Shown here piece by piece: positions 10,081 through 18,887 of a DNA stretch of 64,000 nucleotides. The first letter of the stretch is position 1, and each line of letters begins with the position of its first letter. A model generated the notes under the pieces. That model ran no database searches, was not told the origin of the DNA, and saw only the letters and a program-made list of their open reading frames with translations. The position numbers were made by a program, and so were the translations under genes. Source of the stretch: Nocardiopsis sinuspersici (GTDB taxonomy: Bacteria > Actinomycetota > Actinomycetes > Streptosporangiales > Streptosporangiaceae); NCBI GenBank assembly GCA_008638415.1, contig VWVT01000005.1, positions 357,737-421,736 on the forward strand, given 5' to 3'.

Positions 10081-12753
10081 TTGTCCAGTCAAACGGGAGC
10101 CGGAGGGCGCTGGACACGCGCGCTCATCTCCCTTCTCGTCATCCTCGTCGCGTTCGGCGCGGCGTGGTTCATGCCGCCGCGCCTGGGGCTCGACCTCAGC
10201 GGCGGAACGCAGATCGTCCTGGAGACCCAGGACGGTCCCGACGGCACACCAGCCGACTCCGAGAACACCGACAAGGTCATCGAGGTGCTGCGCCAGCGCA
10301 TCGACAGCCTCGGTGTGGCCGAGGCGACCATGTCGCGCTCGGGCGAGAACCGGATCATCGTCGAACTGCCCGGCGTGCAGGACCCGGCGGAGGCCGCGAA
10401 GATCGTCGGCCAGACCGCCCAGCTGTCCTTCCACCCGGTGCTGGGCGTCGGCCAGCAGGGCGGTCAGGGCGTGCAGGCGCCGCCGACCGGGGACTCCGCC
10501 AACGCCCCGGACGCCCCCGCCGACGAGGCCCGGGCCCCGGCCGACACCGAGGGCGGCGGGGCCCCGCCCGAGGGCGAGGCCCCGCCGGGAGGCGGTGAGG
10601 GCGGCGGACAGGAGATGTCGCCCGAGCAGATGGAAGAGCTCATGAGCGGCATGGGCGGCCAGCAGCAGCCTCCGGCGGGTCCCACCGCGGAGAATCCCGA
10701 AGACGTCGTGATGACCCTTCCGGACTCGGACGGAACCAACCTGCAGCTCGGCGAGTCCGTCATCCAGGGCGACCAGGTGGACAGCGCCGACGCGACGCTG
10801 GACAACGTCAACCGCGCCCAGTGGACGGTCAACGTCAACTTCGAGGGCGAGGGCCGCGACCAGTGGACCCAGCTGACCGCCGACGCCGCCTGCTACCCGC
10901 AGGGCGACCCGCGCCGCCGGGTGGCGATCGTGCTGGACGAGCAGATCATCTCCGCTCCGGAGGTGAACCCGGAGTTCGCCTGTGACGTGGGCATGCCGGG
11001 TGGGTCCACCACCATCACCAGCCCCAGCTTCACCAGCGAGTCCGCGAACGAGCTGGCCGTGCTGATCGAGGGCGGCTCGCTGCCGCTGCCGGTCACCGAG
11101 GTCCAGCGCCAGACGGTCGGCCCGACCCTCGGTGCCGCCGCGATCGAGGCCAGCGCCATCGCCGCCCTCCTGGGCCTGGCGTTCACCGCGCTGTACATCA
11201 CGCTGGTCTACCGCCTGGTCGGCTTCCTGGCCTCGGTCGCGCTGGCGTTCTACACGCTGATCGCCTACGGGGCCCTGGTAGCCATCAGCGCCACGCTGAC
11301 CCTGCCGGGCCTGGCGGGTTTCGTGCTGGCGATCGGTATGGCCATCGACGCCAACGTGCTGATCTTCGAGCGCGCACGCGAGGAGTACCAGCGCCAGACG
11401 AAGACCTACGAGGCGAACAAGTCCGCGGGTATGCGGGACGCCACCGAGGACGAGGCCGCCAAGGCCGGATCGGGAGCACTCGCGCGGCGCCGCCGCCGGG
11501 CCATCCCGCCGAGCCTGGAGAAGGCGTTCGTCGAGGGCTCCCGCAAGGCGTGGAGCGCGGTCATCGACACCAACATCACCACGCTCATCGCCGCGGCACT
11601 GCTGTTCATCTTCGCCTCGGGCACGGTCCAGGGCTTCGGTGTGACCCTGAGCATCGGCACCCTCGTCTCGATGTTCTCCGCGCTGATCATCGCGCGCGTG
11701 TTCGTCGAGTGGGCGGTGCGCCGGGCGGTCGTTCGCAACCACCCGGGGATCAGCGGTCTGAACAGGATCGGCCGGGTCCGCACCTGGCTGGTCGAGAAGA
11801 ACCCGAACCTGATGAAGCACCGCGGCAGGGGCCTGGCCGTGGCGGGTCTGATCGTGGCGGCCGCGGTCGCCGCACCCCTGATCCGCGACACCAACCTGGG
11901 CGTGGAGTTCACCGGCGGCCGCGTGATGGAGTACGAGATCACCGGTGACGAGGACATCTCGGTGGTCGAGGCCCGCGACGTCATCTCCGGACTCGACTTC
12001 CCGGGTTCGGACTCCGCCGTGGTGCAGGAGTCCGGCGACAGCGACCTCGCGGTGCGCACCGGCGACATCTCCGACACCGAGGCCGCCAAGATCACCGACG
12101 CCCTGACCGAGGAGACCGGCGGTGTGGAACGGGTCAGCGACGAGCTGATCGGTCCGAGCATGGGCGACGAGCTGCGCAACCGCGCACTGATCGCCCTGGG
12201 CGCGGCCCTCGCGTTGCAGCTGGTCTACCTGGCCTGGCGCTTCCGCTGGTCGTTCGGCGTCTCCACCATGCTGTCGCTGGCGTTCAACCTGGCCCTGGTG
12301 ATCGGTCTGTTCATCTGGTGGGGCAAGCCGATCGACGGCGTGTTCCTCGCCGCGCTGCTGAGCGTCATCGGCTTCACGGTCAACGACACGGTGGTGGTCT
12401 TCGACCGGGTGCGCGACGAGTGGGCCAGGGACGAGAAGTCGAAGTTCCCGGAGATCGCCAACCGCGCGGTGCTCAACACCCTGCCGCGTACGATCAACAC
12501 CTCGGTCGGTGCGCTGATCATCCTGGGCTTCCTCACCTTCCTCGGTGGGTCCTCGCTCCAGGACTTCTCCATCGCCATGCTGGTCGGTCTGAGCACGGGT
12601 GTGCTCTCCACGGTGTTCGTCGCCGTCCCGCTGGCCATCTGGCTGCAGAGGTGGGACAGGACCGACCCGCCGCACGTGGTCAAGGAGCGCAAGGCCAAGC
12701 AGAGGGTGGCCGCCAAGGCCGCTCGCGAGGCCGACGACGGCGCGGTCGTGTAG
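10081..12753 (+). CDS. secDF: Fused SecD-SecF protein-export membrane protein
   Basis: One chain of about 890 residues joins SecD and SecF, the RND-like subunits that use the proton gradient to pull secreted proteins through SecYEG. The first helix (ALISLLVILVAFGAAW) is followed by the SecD periplasmic domain starting LGLDLSGGTQIVLE. A Gly/Pro/Glu-rich insert with QEMSPEQMEELMSG splits that domain, as in other actinobacteria. Five further helices include the GMAIDANVLIFER motif of SecD. The SecF half starts near the FTGGRVMEYEITG motif and contains SVIGFTVNDTVVVFDR. TTG 10081 has AGAGG ten bases upstream; GTG 10063 is an alternative. A Lys/Arg-rich cytosolic tail ends the protein. Confidence 0.95.
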   Translation: MSSQTGAGGRWTRALISLLVILVAFGAAWFMPPRLGLDLSGGTQIVLETQDGPDGTPADSENTDKVIEVLRQRIDSLGVAEATMSRSGENRIIVELPGVQDPAEAAKIVGQTAQLSFHPVLGVGQQGGQGVQAPPTGDSANAPDAPADEARAPADTEGGGAPPEGEAPPGGGEGGGQEMSPEQMEELMSGMGGQQQPPAGPTAENPEDVVMTLPDSDGTNLQLGESVIQGDQVDSADATLDNVNRAQWTVNVNFEGEGRDQWTQLTADAACYPQGDPRRRVAIVLDEQIISAPEVNPEFACDVGMPGGSTTITSPSFTSESANELAVLIEGGSLPLPVTEVQRQTVGPTLGAAAIEASAIAALLGLAFTALYITLVYRLVGFLASVALAFYTLIAYGALVAISATLTLPGLAGFVLAIGMAIDANVLIFERAREEYQRQTKTYEANKSAGMRDATEDEAAKAGSGALARRRRRAIPPSLEKAFVEGSRKAWSAVIDTNITTLIAAALLFIFASGTVQGFGVTLSIGTLVSMFSALIIARVFVEWAVRRAVVRNHPGISGLNRIGRVRTWLVEKNPNLMKHRGRGLAVAGLIVAAAVAAPLIRDTNLGVEFTGGRVMEYEITGDEDISVVEARDVISGLDFPGSDSAVVQESGDSDLAVRTGDISDTEAAKITDALTEETGGVERVSDELIGPSMGDELRNRALIALGAALALQLVYLAWRFRWSFGVSTMLSLAFNLALVIGLFIWWGKPIDGVFLAALLSVIGFTVNDTVVVFDRVRDEWARDEKSKFPEIANRAVLNTLPRTINTSVGALIILGFLTFLGGSSLQDFSIAMLVGLSTGVLSTVFVAVPLAIWLQRWDRTDPPHVVKERKAKQRVAAKAAREADDGAVV

Positions 12754-12773
12754 CGACCGCACCCGCTCCGGTA

Positions 12774-12806
12774 CGGGGCCCCGGGACGTACGCGCCCGGG
12801 GCCCCG
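12774..12806. terminator. Bidirectional hairpin terminator between secDF and the AIM24-like gene
   Basis: Perfect 12-base arms CGGGGCCCCGGG and CCCGGGGCCCCG flank a 9-base loop, between two convergent genes. There is no T tract, as is common in high-GC actinomycetes. Confidence 0.7.
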
Positions 12807-12892
12807 CCCGCGTCCGGGGTCGGTCGGCCCCCGTGTGCGAGGGCGGTCCGTCCCCCGTGTGCGGGGCGGGCAGAGCTGTGGGAGCGGGCGGA

Positions 12893-13555
12893 TCAGCCCG
12901 CCTGGGCGGGAGCCGGGGCGCCCTCGGAGGCCTGCACCAGGACGAAGCCCTGCCCCTCGAAGGCGAGCTGGAACGCCTCGCCGCTGCCCCTGCCGATGAA
13001 CGCTCCGGCCTTCAACGTGCGGCGCACGCCCGCGCGCAGCGAGGTGGACCAGGCGACCGCGGCGTCGGTGTCCACGAAGGTCGGCTGGTCGACGTTGAGC
13101 AGCACGGGGGAACCGTGGCAGGCGATGGCCACCCTGCCGCGCCCGCCGAAGACCGTGTTGAAGAGGCCGCCGGTCACCATCCCCGCGCCCTCGACCCGGC
13201 GGATGTCCCAGCTCAGCCCGGACTCGAAGGCGAGCACGTTGGCGCCGTTGACCGTGAGCTGCTCGTCCTCCAGGTCGACCAGGTGGATGTCCCAGGCGTC
13301 GCGGGCCAGGAACACGTCGCCGCGCCCGGACACCTTCATCAGCGGCAGTCCCTCGCCGGTGAAGGCCTTCTTGAAGAACTTGCCGACGCTGCCGGACCCC
13401 TCGTAGGAGAAGTCGACCTCCCCCTGGTAGGCGACCATGGCGCCCTGCCGGGCGAAGAACTCGCCGTTGAGGCCCACCCGGAGCATCTTGTGGTTCTGCA
13501 GGTGCATCCCCGGCTCGTTGGTCTCCTGGGCCTGCTGGAAGAGCTGACTTCTCAT
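12893..13555 (-). CDS. AIM24 family protein
   Basis: The 220-residue protein resembles the AIM24/TIGR00266 beta-sandwich family: strands such as MLRVGLNGEFFARQGAMVAY near the N-terminus, a Gly-rich middle, and the RVAIACHGSPVLLNVD segment. No transmembrane helix is seen, so it is likely cytosolic. The biochemical function of bacterial members is not established; some occur with stress or tellurite-resistance genes. The gene stands alone, convergent with secDF and downstream of rsmI on the same strand with 144 bp between them. The family call is firm, the role open. Confidence 0.85.
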   Translation of the reverse strand: MRSQLFQQAQETNEPGMHLQNHKMLRVGLNGEFFARQGAMVAYQGEVDFSYEGSGSVGKFFKKAFTGEGLPLMKVSGRGDVFLARDAWDIHLVDLEDEQLTVNGANVLAFESGLSWDIRRVEGAGMVTGGLFNTVFGGRGRVAIACHGSPVLLNVDQPTFVDTDAAVAWSTSLRAGVRRTLKAGAFIGRGSGEAFQLAFEGQGFVLVQASEGAPAPAQAG

Positions 13556-13699
13556 GGAACGATCCTCACCGACGTCGGTCTTTTCACCCGGTCAGACGCG
13601 CCACGCCGGAAAAGGTTCCGTTTCGGGCCCTCCGGTCTCCGGCTCCCCACCCTCCCGCGCGGTGGTCCGCGTGCTTCCCGGCGTACCCGGCCGCGGCCC

Positions 13700-14626
13700 T
13701 CAGTCGGCCCGCTCGGCGGGCACGACGCCGTGCACCAGGTCGTAGATCCGGCGCTTGGGGACACCGGTCTCCTTGGCCACGCGGACGATCGCCTCCTTGC
13801 GGCGCACGCCCTCCTCCTCCAGTTCGGAGACCGCGTCCAGCAGGGCGGTGTCGCCGGTCTCGCCCGGGCGCTGGCGGGCGCCCTCCACGACGACGGAGAT
13901 CTCGCCCCGTACGCCCCCGGAGGCCCATTCCGCCAGCTCTCCGAGGCCGCCCCGGCGCACCTCCTCATAGGTCTTGGTCAGCTCGCGGCACACGGCGGCG
14001 CGCCGGTCGGCGCCGAAGGCCCCGGCCATCGCCTCCAGGGTGGCCGCGACACGGTGCGGGCTCTCGAAGAACACCATCGTGCGGCGCTCGGCCGCCAGGT
14101 CGGCCAGGTAGCCGGACAGGCCCTTGCGGGGCGGGAAGCCCTCGAAGCAGAAGCGGTCGGTCGGCAGGCCCGAGACCACGAGCGCGGTGGTCACGGCGGA
14201 CGGGCCCGGGATCGCGGTCACCGGGATGCCCTCGTCGCCGCACGCGGCGGCCAGTCTGTAGCCCGGGTCGGACACCCCGGGCATCCCGGCGTCGGTGACG
14301 ACCAGGACGTCGTGTCCGCCGCGCAGGTCGGTGAGCAGCTCGTCGGTACGGCGGCTCTCGTTGGCGTCGTAGTAGGACACCACGCGGGCGCCCTCGGCCC
14401 CGCCCAGGCGCACGTTCGCGCGGGAGGCGAACTGGCGTAGCCTGCGGGTGTCCTCGGCCGCGATGACGCGTGCGCCCTCCAGCGCGCGCAGCAGCCTGGG
14501 CGGCGCGTCCTCCACGTTCCCGATGGGCACACCGGCGAGTGTCAGGGTCCCCGTCTCCCTCGCGCCTGCTCCACCCTCGACCACTGTGATCCCCGTCCTG
14601 TCGCGCGCTACGGTTGGCTCTGTCAC
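13700..14626 (-). CDS. rsmI: 16S rRNA (cytidine-1402 2'-O)-methyltransferase
   Basis: The 308-residue product is a tetrapyrrole-methylase-fold SAM enzyme that 2'-O-methylates C1402 of 16S rRNA. Visible motifs are TLTLAGVPIGNVEDAPPR, the AEDTRR loop, VVTDAGMPGVSDPGYRL and the SAM pocket AIPGPSAVTTALVVSGL, then FEGFPPRKG, all diagnostic for RsmI. The C-terminus has the usual helical extension with KRRIYDLVH. Start ATG 14626 is the longest form; GTG codons about 15 codons in are alternatives. An IscB element begins only a few bases upstream of this start, so the native promoter has probably been displaced. Confidence 0.95.
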   Translation of the reverse strand: MTEPTVARDRTGITVVEGGAGARETGTLTLAGVPIGNVEDAPPRLLRALEGARVIAAEDTRRLRQFASRANVRLGGAEGARVVSYYDANESRRTDELLTDLRGGHDVLVVTDAGMPGVSDPGYRLAAACGDEGIPVTAIPGPSAVTTALVVSGLPTDRFCFEGFPPRKGLSGYLADLAAERRTMVFFESPHRVAATLEAMAGAFGADRRAAVCRELTKTYEEVRRGGLGELAEWASGGVRGEISVVVEGARQRPGETGDTALLDAVSELEEEGVRRKEAIVRVAKETGVPKRRIYDLVHGVVPAERAD

Positions 14627-14639
14627 GCCGCCCGAAACC

Positions 14640-15066
14640 TGGTTTCGTGGTCCGTCCGCAAAGGACGGCCATCTCCGACCCCAACCTACGAGCCGAGGTA
14701 ACGGGTTCCCCTCCTGAGGGAGGGGCTTTCAGCCCTCGTGGTTGGAGGCCTGCCGTTACCAGCACCAGCCAACACCAGGGAGGTGACTCGTTGGCTACGT
14801 TTCACACAGGTGAGAAGACCCACCAGGCCGTGCTTCCTCAGCGGCCTGCTCTGGAATCCACGTCAGCAGACCACCCTGGGAACAGGGACGAAACGGGACG
14901 CGGAGGCCGCGCTCGCGTGGCACCCGGTGTGGAACATGTGCGAGGGGAGACCACCGATGGTTCACCTGCCGCCGGTGGCGTCACCCCGGGCCACCCGGTC
15001 CGGGAGCAGGCCCGTGAGGGCCACCCACCCCGCGAGGGGACATCGCCCCGCCAGGGGCACAGGTGC
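14640..15066 (+). ncRNA. omega-RNA (HEARO RNA) of the IscB element, approximate bounds
   Basis: About 425 bases directly upstream of iscB hold dense secondary structure. A hairpin CCGTCC-GCAAA-GGACGG lies near the left end. CCCCTCC-TGAG-GGAGGGG is at 14708-14725, overlapping an alternative GAGGG-GCTTTCAG-CCCTC stem. Several long GC stems follow up to the start codon. Position and structure fit the RNA that guides IscB. In IscB systems the guide precedes the scaffold, so it would come from the sequence left of the first hairpin, at the rsmI start. Exact ends and fold are not proven here. Confidence 0.6.
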
Positions 15067-16371
15067 GTGTTCGTCCTGGACGCCCACGGCACCCCGCTCC
15101 AACCCACCCACCCCGCCCGAGCCAGGAAACTCCTGGCCAAGGGGCGAGCCGTCGTGGCCCGGCACACCCCCTTCGTCATACGAATCAAGGACCGCACCAC
15201 GGCGGAGTCCGAGGTCGGCGGGGTCGAGGTCGGCGTCGACCCGGGGTCCAGGCACACCGGGCTGGCGGTGTTCACCGCACAGGCAGGGCAGCGCCGGGGC
15301 CGCTACGCCCTGCGGCTCCACCACCGGGGCGACCAGATCACGAGGAGGATGCGCCAACGCGCCGCCTACAGAAAGGGACGCCGCTCTCGCAACCTGCGCT
15401 ACCGCTCTCCCCGGTTCGACAACCGCACCCGCCCCGACGGGTGGCTGCCACCCTCACTCCGGCACCGGGTGGACACCACCCTGGCCTGGGTGGATCGTCT
15501 GGCCCGTTGGGCGCCGGTCCGTGCGGTACACGCCGAGCGGGTCGCCTTCGACACCCACGCCCTCAGCGCGGGGCGTTCGCTGGAAGGTGTGGAGTACCAG
15601 CACGGCACCCTGCACGGCTACGAGGTGCGCGAGTACCTCCTCACAAAGTGGGGCCGCTCTTGTGCTTATTGCGGCGCCATCGACACCCCGCTCAACATCG
15701 ACCACATCCACCCCCGCTCTCAGGGCGGCTCCGACCGAATATCGAACCTTGTGCCGGCCTGCGTTCCATGCAACCGGGCCAAAGGCGACCAACCTGTCGA
15801 GGAGTTCGTGACCACCCCGCGAATCCTCGCCGGGATCAAGGGCCAAGCCAAGATCCCACTGCGCGACACCGCCGCGGTCAACGCCACCCGATGGGCGCTG
15901 TGGCACGCTCTCAACAAACGCCTGCGGGCCCATGCGGCCTCGGGCGGGCGCACCAAGTGGAACCGCACCCGCAACAAGTTGCCCAAGTCCCACACTCTCG
16001 ACGCCTTGGCCGTCGGCAAGGTCGACGCCATCACCGCGGCCGTCTCCACGGTCCTGGTCATCGGATGCAGCGGCCGCGGCACCTACACCCGCACCCGCAC
16101 GGACAGGTACGGCTTCCCCCGGTCGTATCTGCCTCGCCGCAAGGCCTTCTTCGGCTTCCGGACCGGGGACCTGGCCCAAGCGAGCATCCCCTCCGGCAAG
16201 CATGCCGGAAGCCATACCGGCCGAGTGGCGGTACGCAGCAGCGGCAGCCACACCCTGCAGACCCCGCACGGCCCTGTCAAGACCTCGTGGAAAAACCTGC
16301 GCCTGCTCCAACGGGCGGACGGTTACGGCTACACCACACAGAAGGAGGCACGGGTTTCCTCCCCCGTCTGA
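15067..16371 (+). CDS. iscB: IscB RNA-guided HNH/RuvC endonuclease
   Basis: The product (about 434 aa from GTG 15067) is an IscB, the ancestor-like relative of Cas9 that cuts DNA guided by omega-RNA. The N-terminal PLMP-like domain (VFVLDAHGTPLQPTHP) is followed by RuvC-I VGVDPGSRHTGLAVF (Asp58). Next come an Arg-rich bridge helix (RRMRQRAAYRKGRRSRNLRY), RuvC-II around HAERVAFDTHAL, an HNH domain with CAYC...IDHIHPRSQGG...CVPCN (Cys199, His213), and RuvC-III KSHTLDALAVG (His309, Asp312). A C-terminal TAM/target-interaction domain ends it. All catalytic motifs look intact. The start is uncertain because the frame stays open far upstream through the RNA; the chosen GTG opens the PLMP domain. 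The stop lies inside the end hairpin. Confidence 0.9.
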   Translation: MFVLDAHGTPLQPTHPARARKLLAKGRAVVARHTPFVIRIKDRTTAESEVGGVEVGVDPGSRHTGLAVFTAQAGQRRGRYALRLHHRGDQITRRMRQRAAYRKGRRSRNLRYRSPRFDNRTRPDGWLPPSLRHRVDTTLAWVDRLARWAPVRAVHAERVAFDTHALSAGRSLEGVEYQHGTLHGYEVREYLLTKWGRSCAYCGAIDTPLNIDHIHPRSQGGSDRISNLVPACVPCNRAKGDQPVEEFVTTPRILAGIKGQAKIPLRDTAAVNATRWALWHALNKRLRAHAASGGRTKWNRTRNKLPKSHTLDALAVGKVDAITAAVSTVLVIGCSGRGTYTRTRTDRYGFPRSYLPRRKAFFGFRTGDLAQASIPSGKHAGSHTGRVAVRSSGSHTLQTPHGPVKTSWKNLRLLQRADGYGYTTQKEARVSSPV

Positions 16372-16380
16372 AGGCGGGAG
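16359..16380 (+). repeat. Imperfect end hairpin of the IscB element
   Basis: CTCCCCCGTC and GGCGGGAG form an imperfect stem around TGAA, overlapping the iscB stop. Similar stems mark the 3' ends of IS605-superfamily iscB/tnpB elements. The pmt start is 20 bases downstream. Confidence 0.55.
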
Positions 16381-16399
16381 TATCCACCCCATACACCAG

Positions 16400-18037
16400 A
16401 TGACCACCACCGCACACTTCTCCGAGGCCGAGCCCTCGCCCCCGCCGCGGCCGGCACCGATCCGCGCCCGCCTCCTGCCCACCGACCCGGCGCCGCGCTG
16501 GCTGGGCTGGCTGGGCGCCGTCCTCGTCGCCCTGTTCGCCGGGGCCCTGAGGTTCGTCAACATCGGCCAGCCCGACCGGATCTACTTCGACGAGACCTAC
16601 TACGCCAAGGACGCCTACGGGCTCCAGAAGTTCGGCTACGAGCACGAGACCCTGGAGGAGCCGGTCGAGGCCGACGACCTGCTCGCCCAGGGCCACCAGG
16701 ACATCTTCACCGGGGCGGGCGACTTCGTCGTGCACCCGCCGGTCGGCAAGTGGATGATCGCCCTGGGCGACTGGCTGTGGTCGCTCCTGCCCTTCGGCAC
16801 GTCCATGACACCGGAGGCCTGGCGGTTCGCCTCGGTCCTGGCCGGCGTGGTCTCGGTCCTCATCCTGGTGCGGCTGGCCACCCGGATGACCCGTTCGGTG
16901 CTGCTGGGCTGCACGGCGGGACTGATCCTGGCGCTGGACGGCCTGCACTTCACGCTGAGCCGCATCGCCATGGTGGACATCTTCCTCACCCTCTGGATCC
17001 TGGCGGGCTTCACGTGCCTGGTGATCGACCGGGACAGGACCAGGGAACGGCTGGCCCGCCTGTCGGAGGCGGGCACGGACCTGGTCTCGGTGGGCTGGTT
17101 GGGGATGCGCTGGTGGCGCCTCGCGGCCGGACTGTGCTTCGGCCTCGCGGTCGGCACCAAGTGGTCGGCCCTGTTCTTCGTCGCGGCCTTCGGCCTGCTC
17201 ACGGTGGCGTGGGACTACGGCGCCCGCAGCAGTGTGGGCCAGCGTCGCCCGTTCTGGCGGTGGTTGGGGATCGACGCCGTTCCGGCGTTCGCGCAGACCG
17301 TGGTGGTCGCGGGGGCCGTCTACCTGGTCTCGTGGTCGGGGTGGCTGTTCACCCGCGGCGGCTACAACCGCGACTACGCGGACGGCATGGCGCCCGACTG
17401 GCTGCCCGGATTCCTGGGTGCGCCCATTGAGGCGCTGTGGAGCCTGGTGGACTACCACCGCCGGATGATGACCTTCCACACCGACCTGACCAGCGACCAC
17501 GCCTACATCTCCGCACCGTGGGAGTGGCTGGTCATGCGCACACCGGTGATGTTCCACTACAACGGCCAGGCCGTCGGGTGCGGCACCGACGACTGCGTCA
17601 CCTCGGTGGTCTCCATCGGCACACCGGTCATCTGGTGGGGCAGCCTGCTCGCCCTGATCGTGGTGTTCGGCTGGTGGGTGACCTTCCGCGACTGGCGCGC
17701 GGGCGCCGTACTGCTGGCCGTGGCGGCGGGGTGGCTGCCGTGGTTCGCCTACCCGGACCGCCCCATGTTCCTGTTCTACGCGCTCCCGCTGCTGCCGTTC
17801 CTGGTCCTGGCGATCGTGCTCGCGCTGGGCCTGGTGCTGGGGGCCGGCGAGGGGAGTCCGCGCTTCGCCCCGTACACGAGGGCGCTGGGCGGCGTCGTCT
17901 ACGGCGTGGTCCTGCTGCTGATCGTGGCCTGCTTCGCGTACTTCTACCCGGTGCTGTCGGCGTATCCGGTCGACGAGGGGATGTGGCGCGAGCGCATGTG
18001 GTTCGACGTATGGGTCTATGGCAGTGGCGGTTCGTGA
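16400..18037 (+). CDS. pmt: Polyprenol-phosphate-mannose:protein mannosyltransferase (PMT family)
   Basis: This 545-residue polytopic membrane enzyme transfers mannose from polyprenyl-phosphate-mannose to secreted proteins (O-mannosylation). The first extracytoplasmic loop has the catalytic acidic pair in RIYFDETYYAKDAYGL and the HPPVGKWMI motif. About ten helices follow, with CFGLAVGTKWSALFF and a C-terminal FAYPDRPMFLFYALPLLPF. Length and motifs match actinobacterial Pmt. ATG 16400 abuts the IscB element end, and only GGGAG about 20 bases upstream resembles a ribosome-binding site. Transcription may therefore depend on the element. The divergent rsmI-pmt pair is a common actinobacterial arrangement. 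Confidence 0.94.
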   Translation: MTTTAHFSEAEPSPPPRPAPIRARLLPTDPAPRWLGWLGAVLVALFAGALRFVNIGQPDRIYFDETYYAKDAYGLQKFGYEHETLEEPVEADDLLAQGHQDIFTGAGDFVVHPPVGKWMIALGDWLWSLLPFGTSMTPEAWRFASVLAGVVSVLILVRLATRMTRSVLLGCTAGLILALDGLHFTLSRIAMVDIFLTLWILAGFTCLVIDRDRTRERLARLSEAGTDLVSVGWLGMRWWRLAAGLCFGLAVGTKWSALFFVAAFGLLTVAWDYGARSSVGQRRPFWRWLGIDAVPAFAQTVVVAGAVYLVSWSGWLFTRGGYNRDYADGMAPDWLPGFLGAPIEALWSLVDYHRRMMTFHTDLTSDHAYISAPWEWLVMRTPVMFHYNGQAVGCGTDDCVTSVVSIGTPVIWWGSLLALIVVFGWWVTFRDWRAGAVLLAVAAGWLPWFAYPDRPMFLFYALPLLPFLVLAIVLALGLVLGAGEGSPRFAPYTRALGGVVYGVVLLLIVACFAYFYPVLSAYPVDEGMWRERMWFDVWVYGSGGS

Positions 18038-18060
18038 ACAGTTCGCCGGTGAACCCGCAT

Positions 18061-18090
18061 TCCGCCGAACTCCATTAGTGGTCCGGCGGA
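18061..18090 (+). terminator. Hairpin downstream of pmt
   Basis: TCCGCCG (18061-18067) pairs with CGGCGGA (18084-18090) across a 16-base loop, 24 bases after the pmt stop. It fits a terminator without a T tract. Confidence 0.45.
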
Positions 18091-18344
18091 CGGAAATCAA
18101 CAGTTCGGAGTAGCCGAAAGAGGACACGGCAAGAAGGCGATTCCCGCGTGGGAACTCTCGGCAAGGCGCCACCCTCCCTGGTACTGTCATCAACTGGTTG
18201 CTGTTGTAGTTTCCATGGATGCCCCAGGCGCCTCGCGGAACTTCACGTGGGCGCTCGTCGATACGGGGATTACCCGCCGGTCCGGCGCCCGGCGACCCGG
18301 GGCCAGCAGGGTGCGGCCCCGCAGTAGTCCCTAAGGGAGAGCAC

Positions 18345-18548
18345 ATGGCTCAGGGCACCGTGAAGTGGTTCAACTCTGAAAAGGGTTTCGGGTTCATCGC
18401 CGTCGAGGGCGGCCAGCCCGACGTGTTCGTCCACTACTCGGCGATCGCGGGTACCGGCTTCCGGAACCTGGAAGAGGACCAGAAGGTCGAGTTCGACATC
18501 ATTCAGGGCCCCAAGGGCCCGCAGGCGGCCGACGTCAGAGCCGTCTGA
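18345..18548 (+). CDS. Cold-shock-domain RNA-binding protein
   Basis: The 67-residue protein is a single cold-shock OB fold that binds single-stranded RNA/DNA. RNP1 reads KGFGFIAV and RNP2 reads VFVHYSAI; the protein opens with [11 protein letters not shown]. The start ATG 18345 follows AAGGGAG. The leader between pmt and this gene (about 300 bases) is unusually long and can form stems such as CCCGCGTGGG, in line with the structured 5' UTRs of csp genes; the transcription start is not determined. Longer in-frame starts would add a non-conserved leader and are rejected. Confidence 0.95.
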   Translation: MAQGTVKWFNSEKGFGFIAVEGGQPDVFVHYSAIAGTGFRNLEEDQKVEFDIIQGPKGPQAADVRAV

Positions 18549-18887
18549 GCGTTCCGGACACGTTTTCTCCGTGGTCCGCGGGCGCCGGACGCCGCCCGGC
18601 ATCACCACCCGCGACCGCGATCTCTTCCTTGTCAGTACGCCCGAGCAGCCGGGATCGGGTTCGATGAACCACGGCCGGGTTCCGGCCCGGGGCACCGCCC
18701 GGCGGCCCCACGAACCGGATACCGGCCAGGCGTCCCGGCGGGGACGCCGTTCTCCCGGCCCTTCGCTCCCCGAGCGAGGGGCCGGTCCGCGTTCTGTACC
18801 GGGTCAACAGGGGCAGGGTTACCCAACCTCTCCGATACCGGCTAACCTGCTTGAAGCCGGTCGGTACACCGAGGGACGAGGTCGCGC

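Larger units (their letters stand above)
14636..16395 (+). mobile_element. IscB (HEARO-type) mobile element, no transposase
   Basis: An omega-RNA-like region is followed by iscB and an end hairpin, filling the gap between divergent rsmI and pmt genes. The right boundary lies at the ATGA of the pmt start; HEARO elements are reported, to my recollection, to sit next to ATGA or GTGA. No tnpA is present, so movement would need a TnpA in trans. The left boundary is set only approximately, just outside the CCGTCC/GGACGG hairpin near 14655. Confidence 0.7.

Noticed and set aside
9316-12762. Long minus-strand frame opposite secDF
   Set aside because: The product is Asp/Gln/His/Arg-rich without any domain, whereas the plus strand encodes unmistakable SecD and SecF.
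16277-18346. Long minus-strand frame opposite pmt
   Set aside because: His/Gln/Arg-rich shadow translation; pmt motifs lie on the plus strand.
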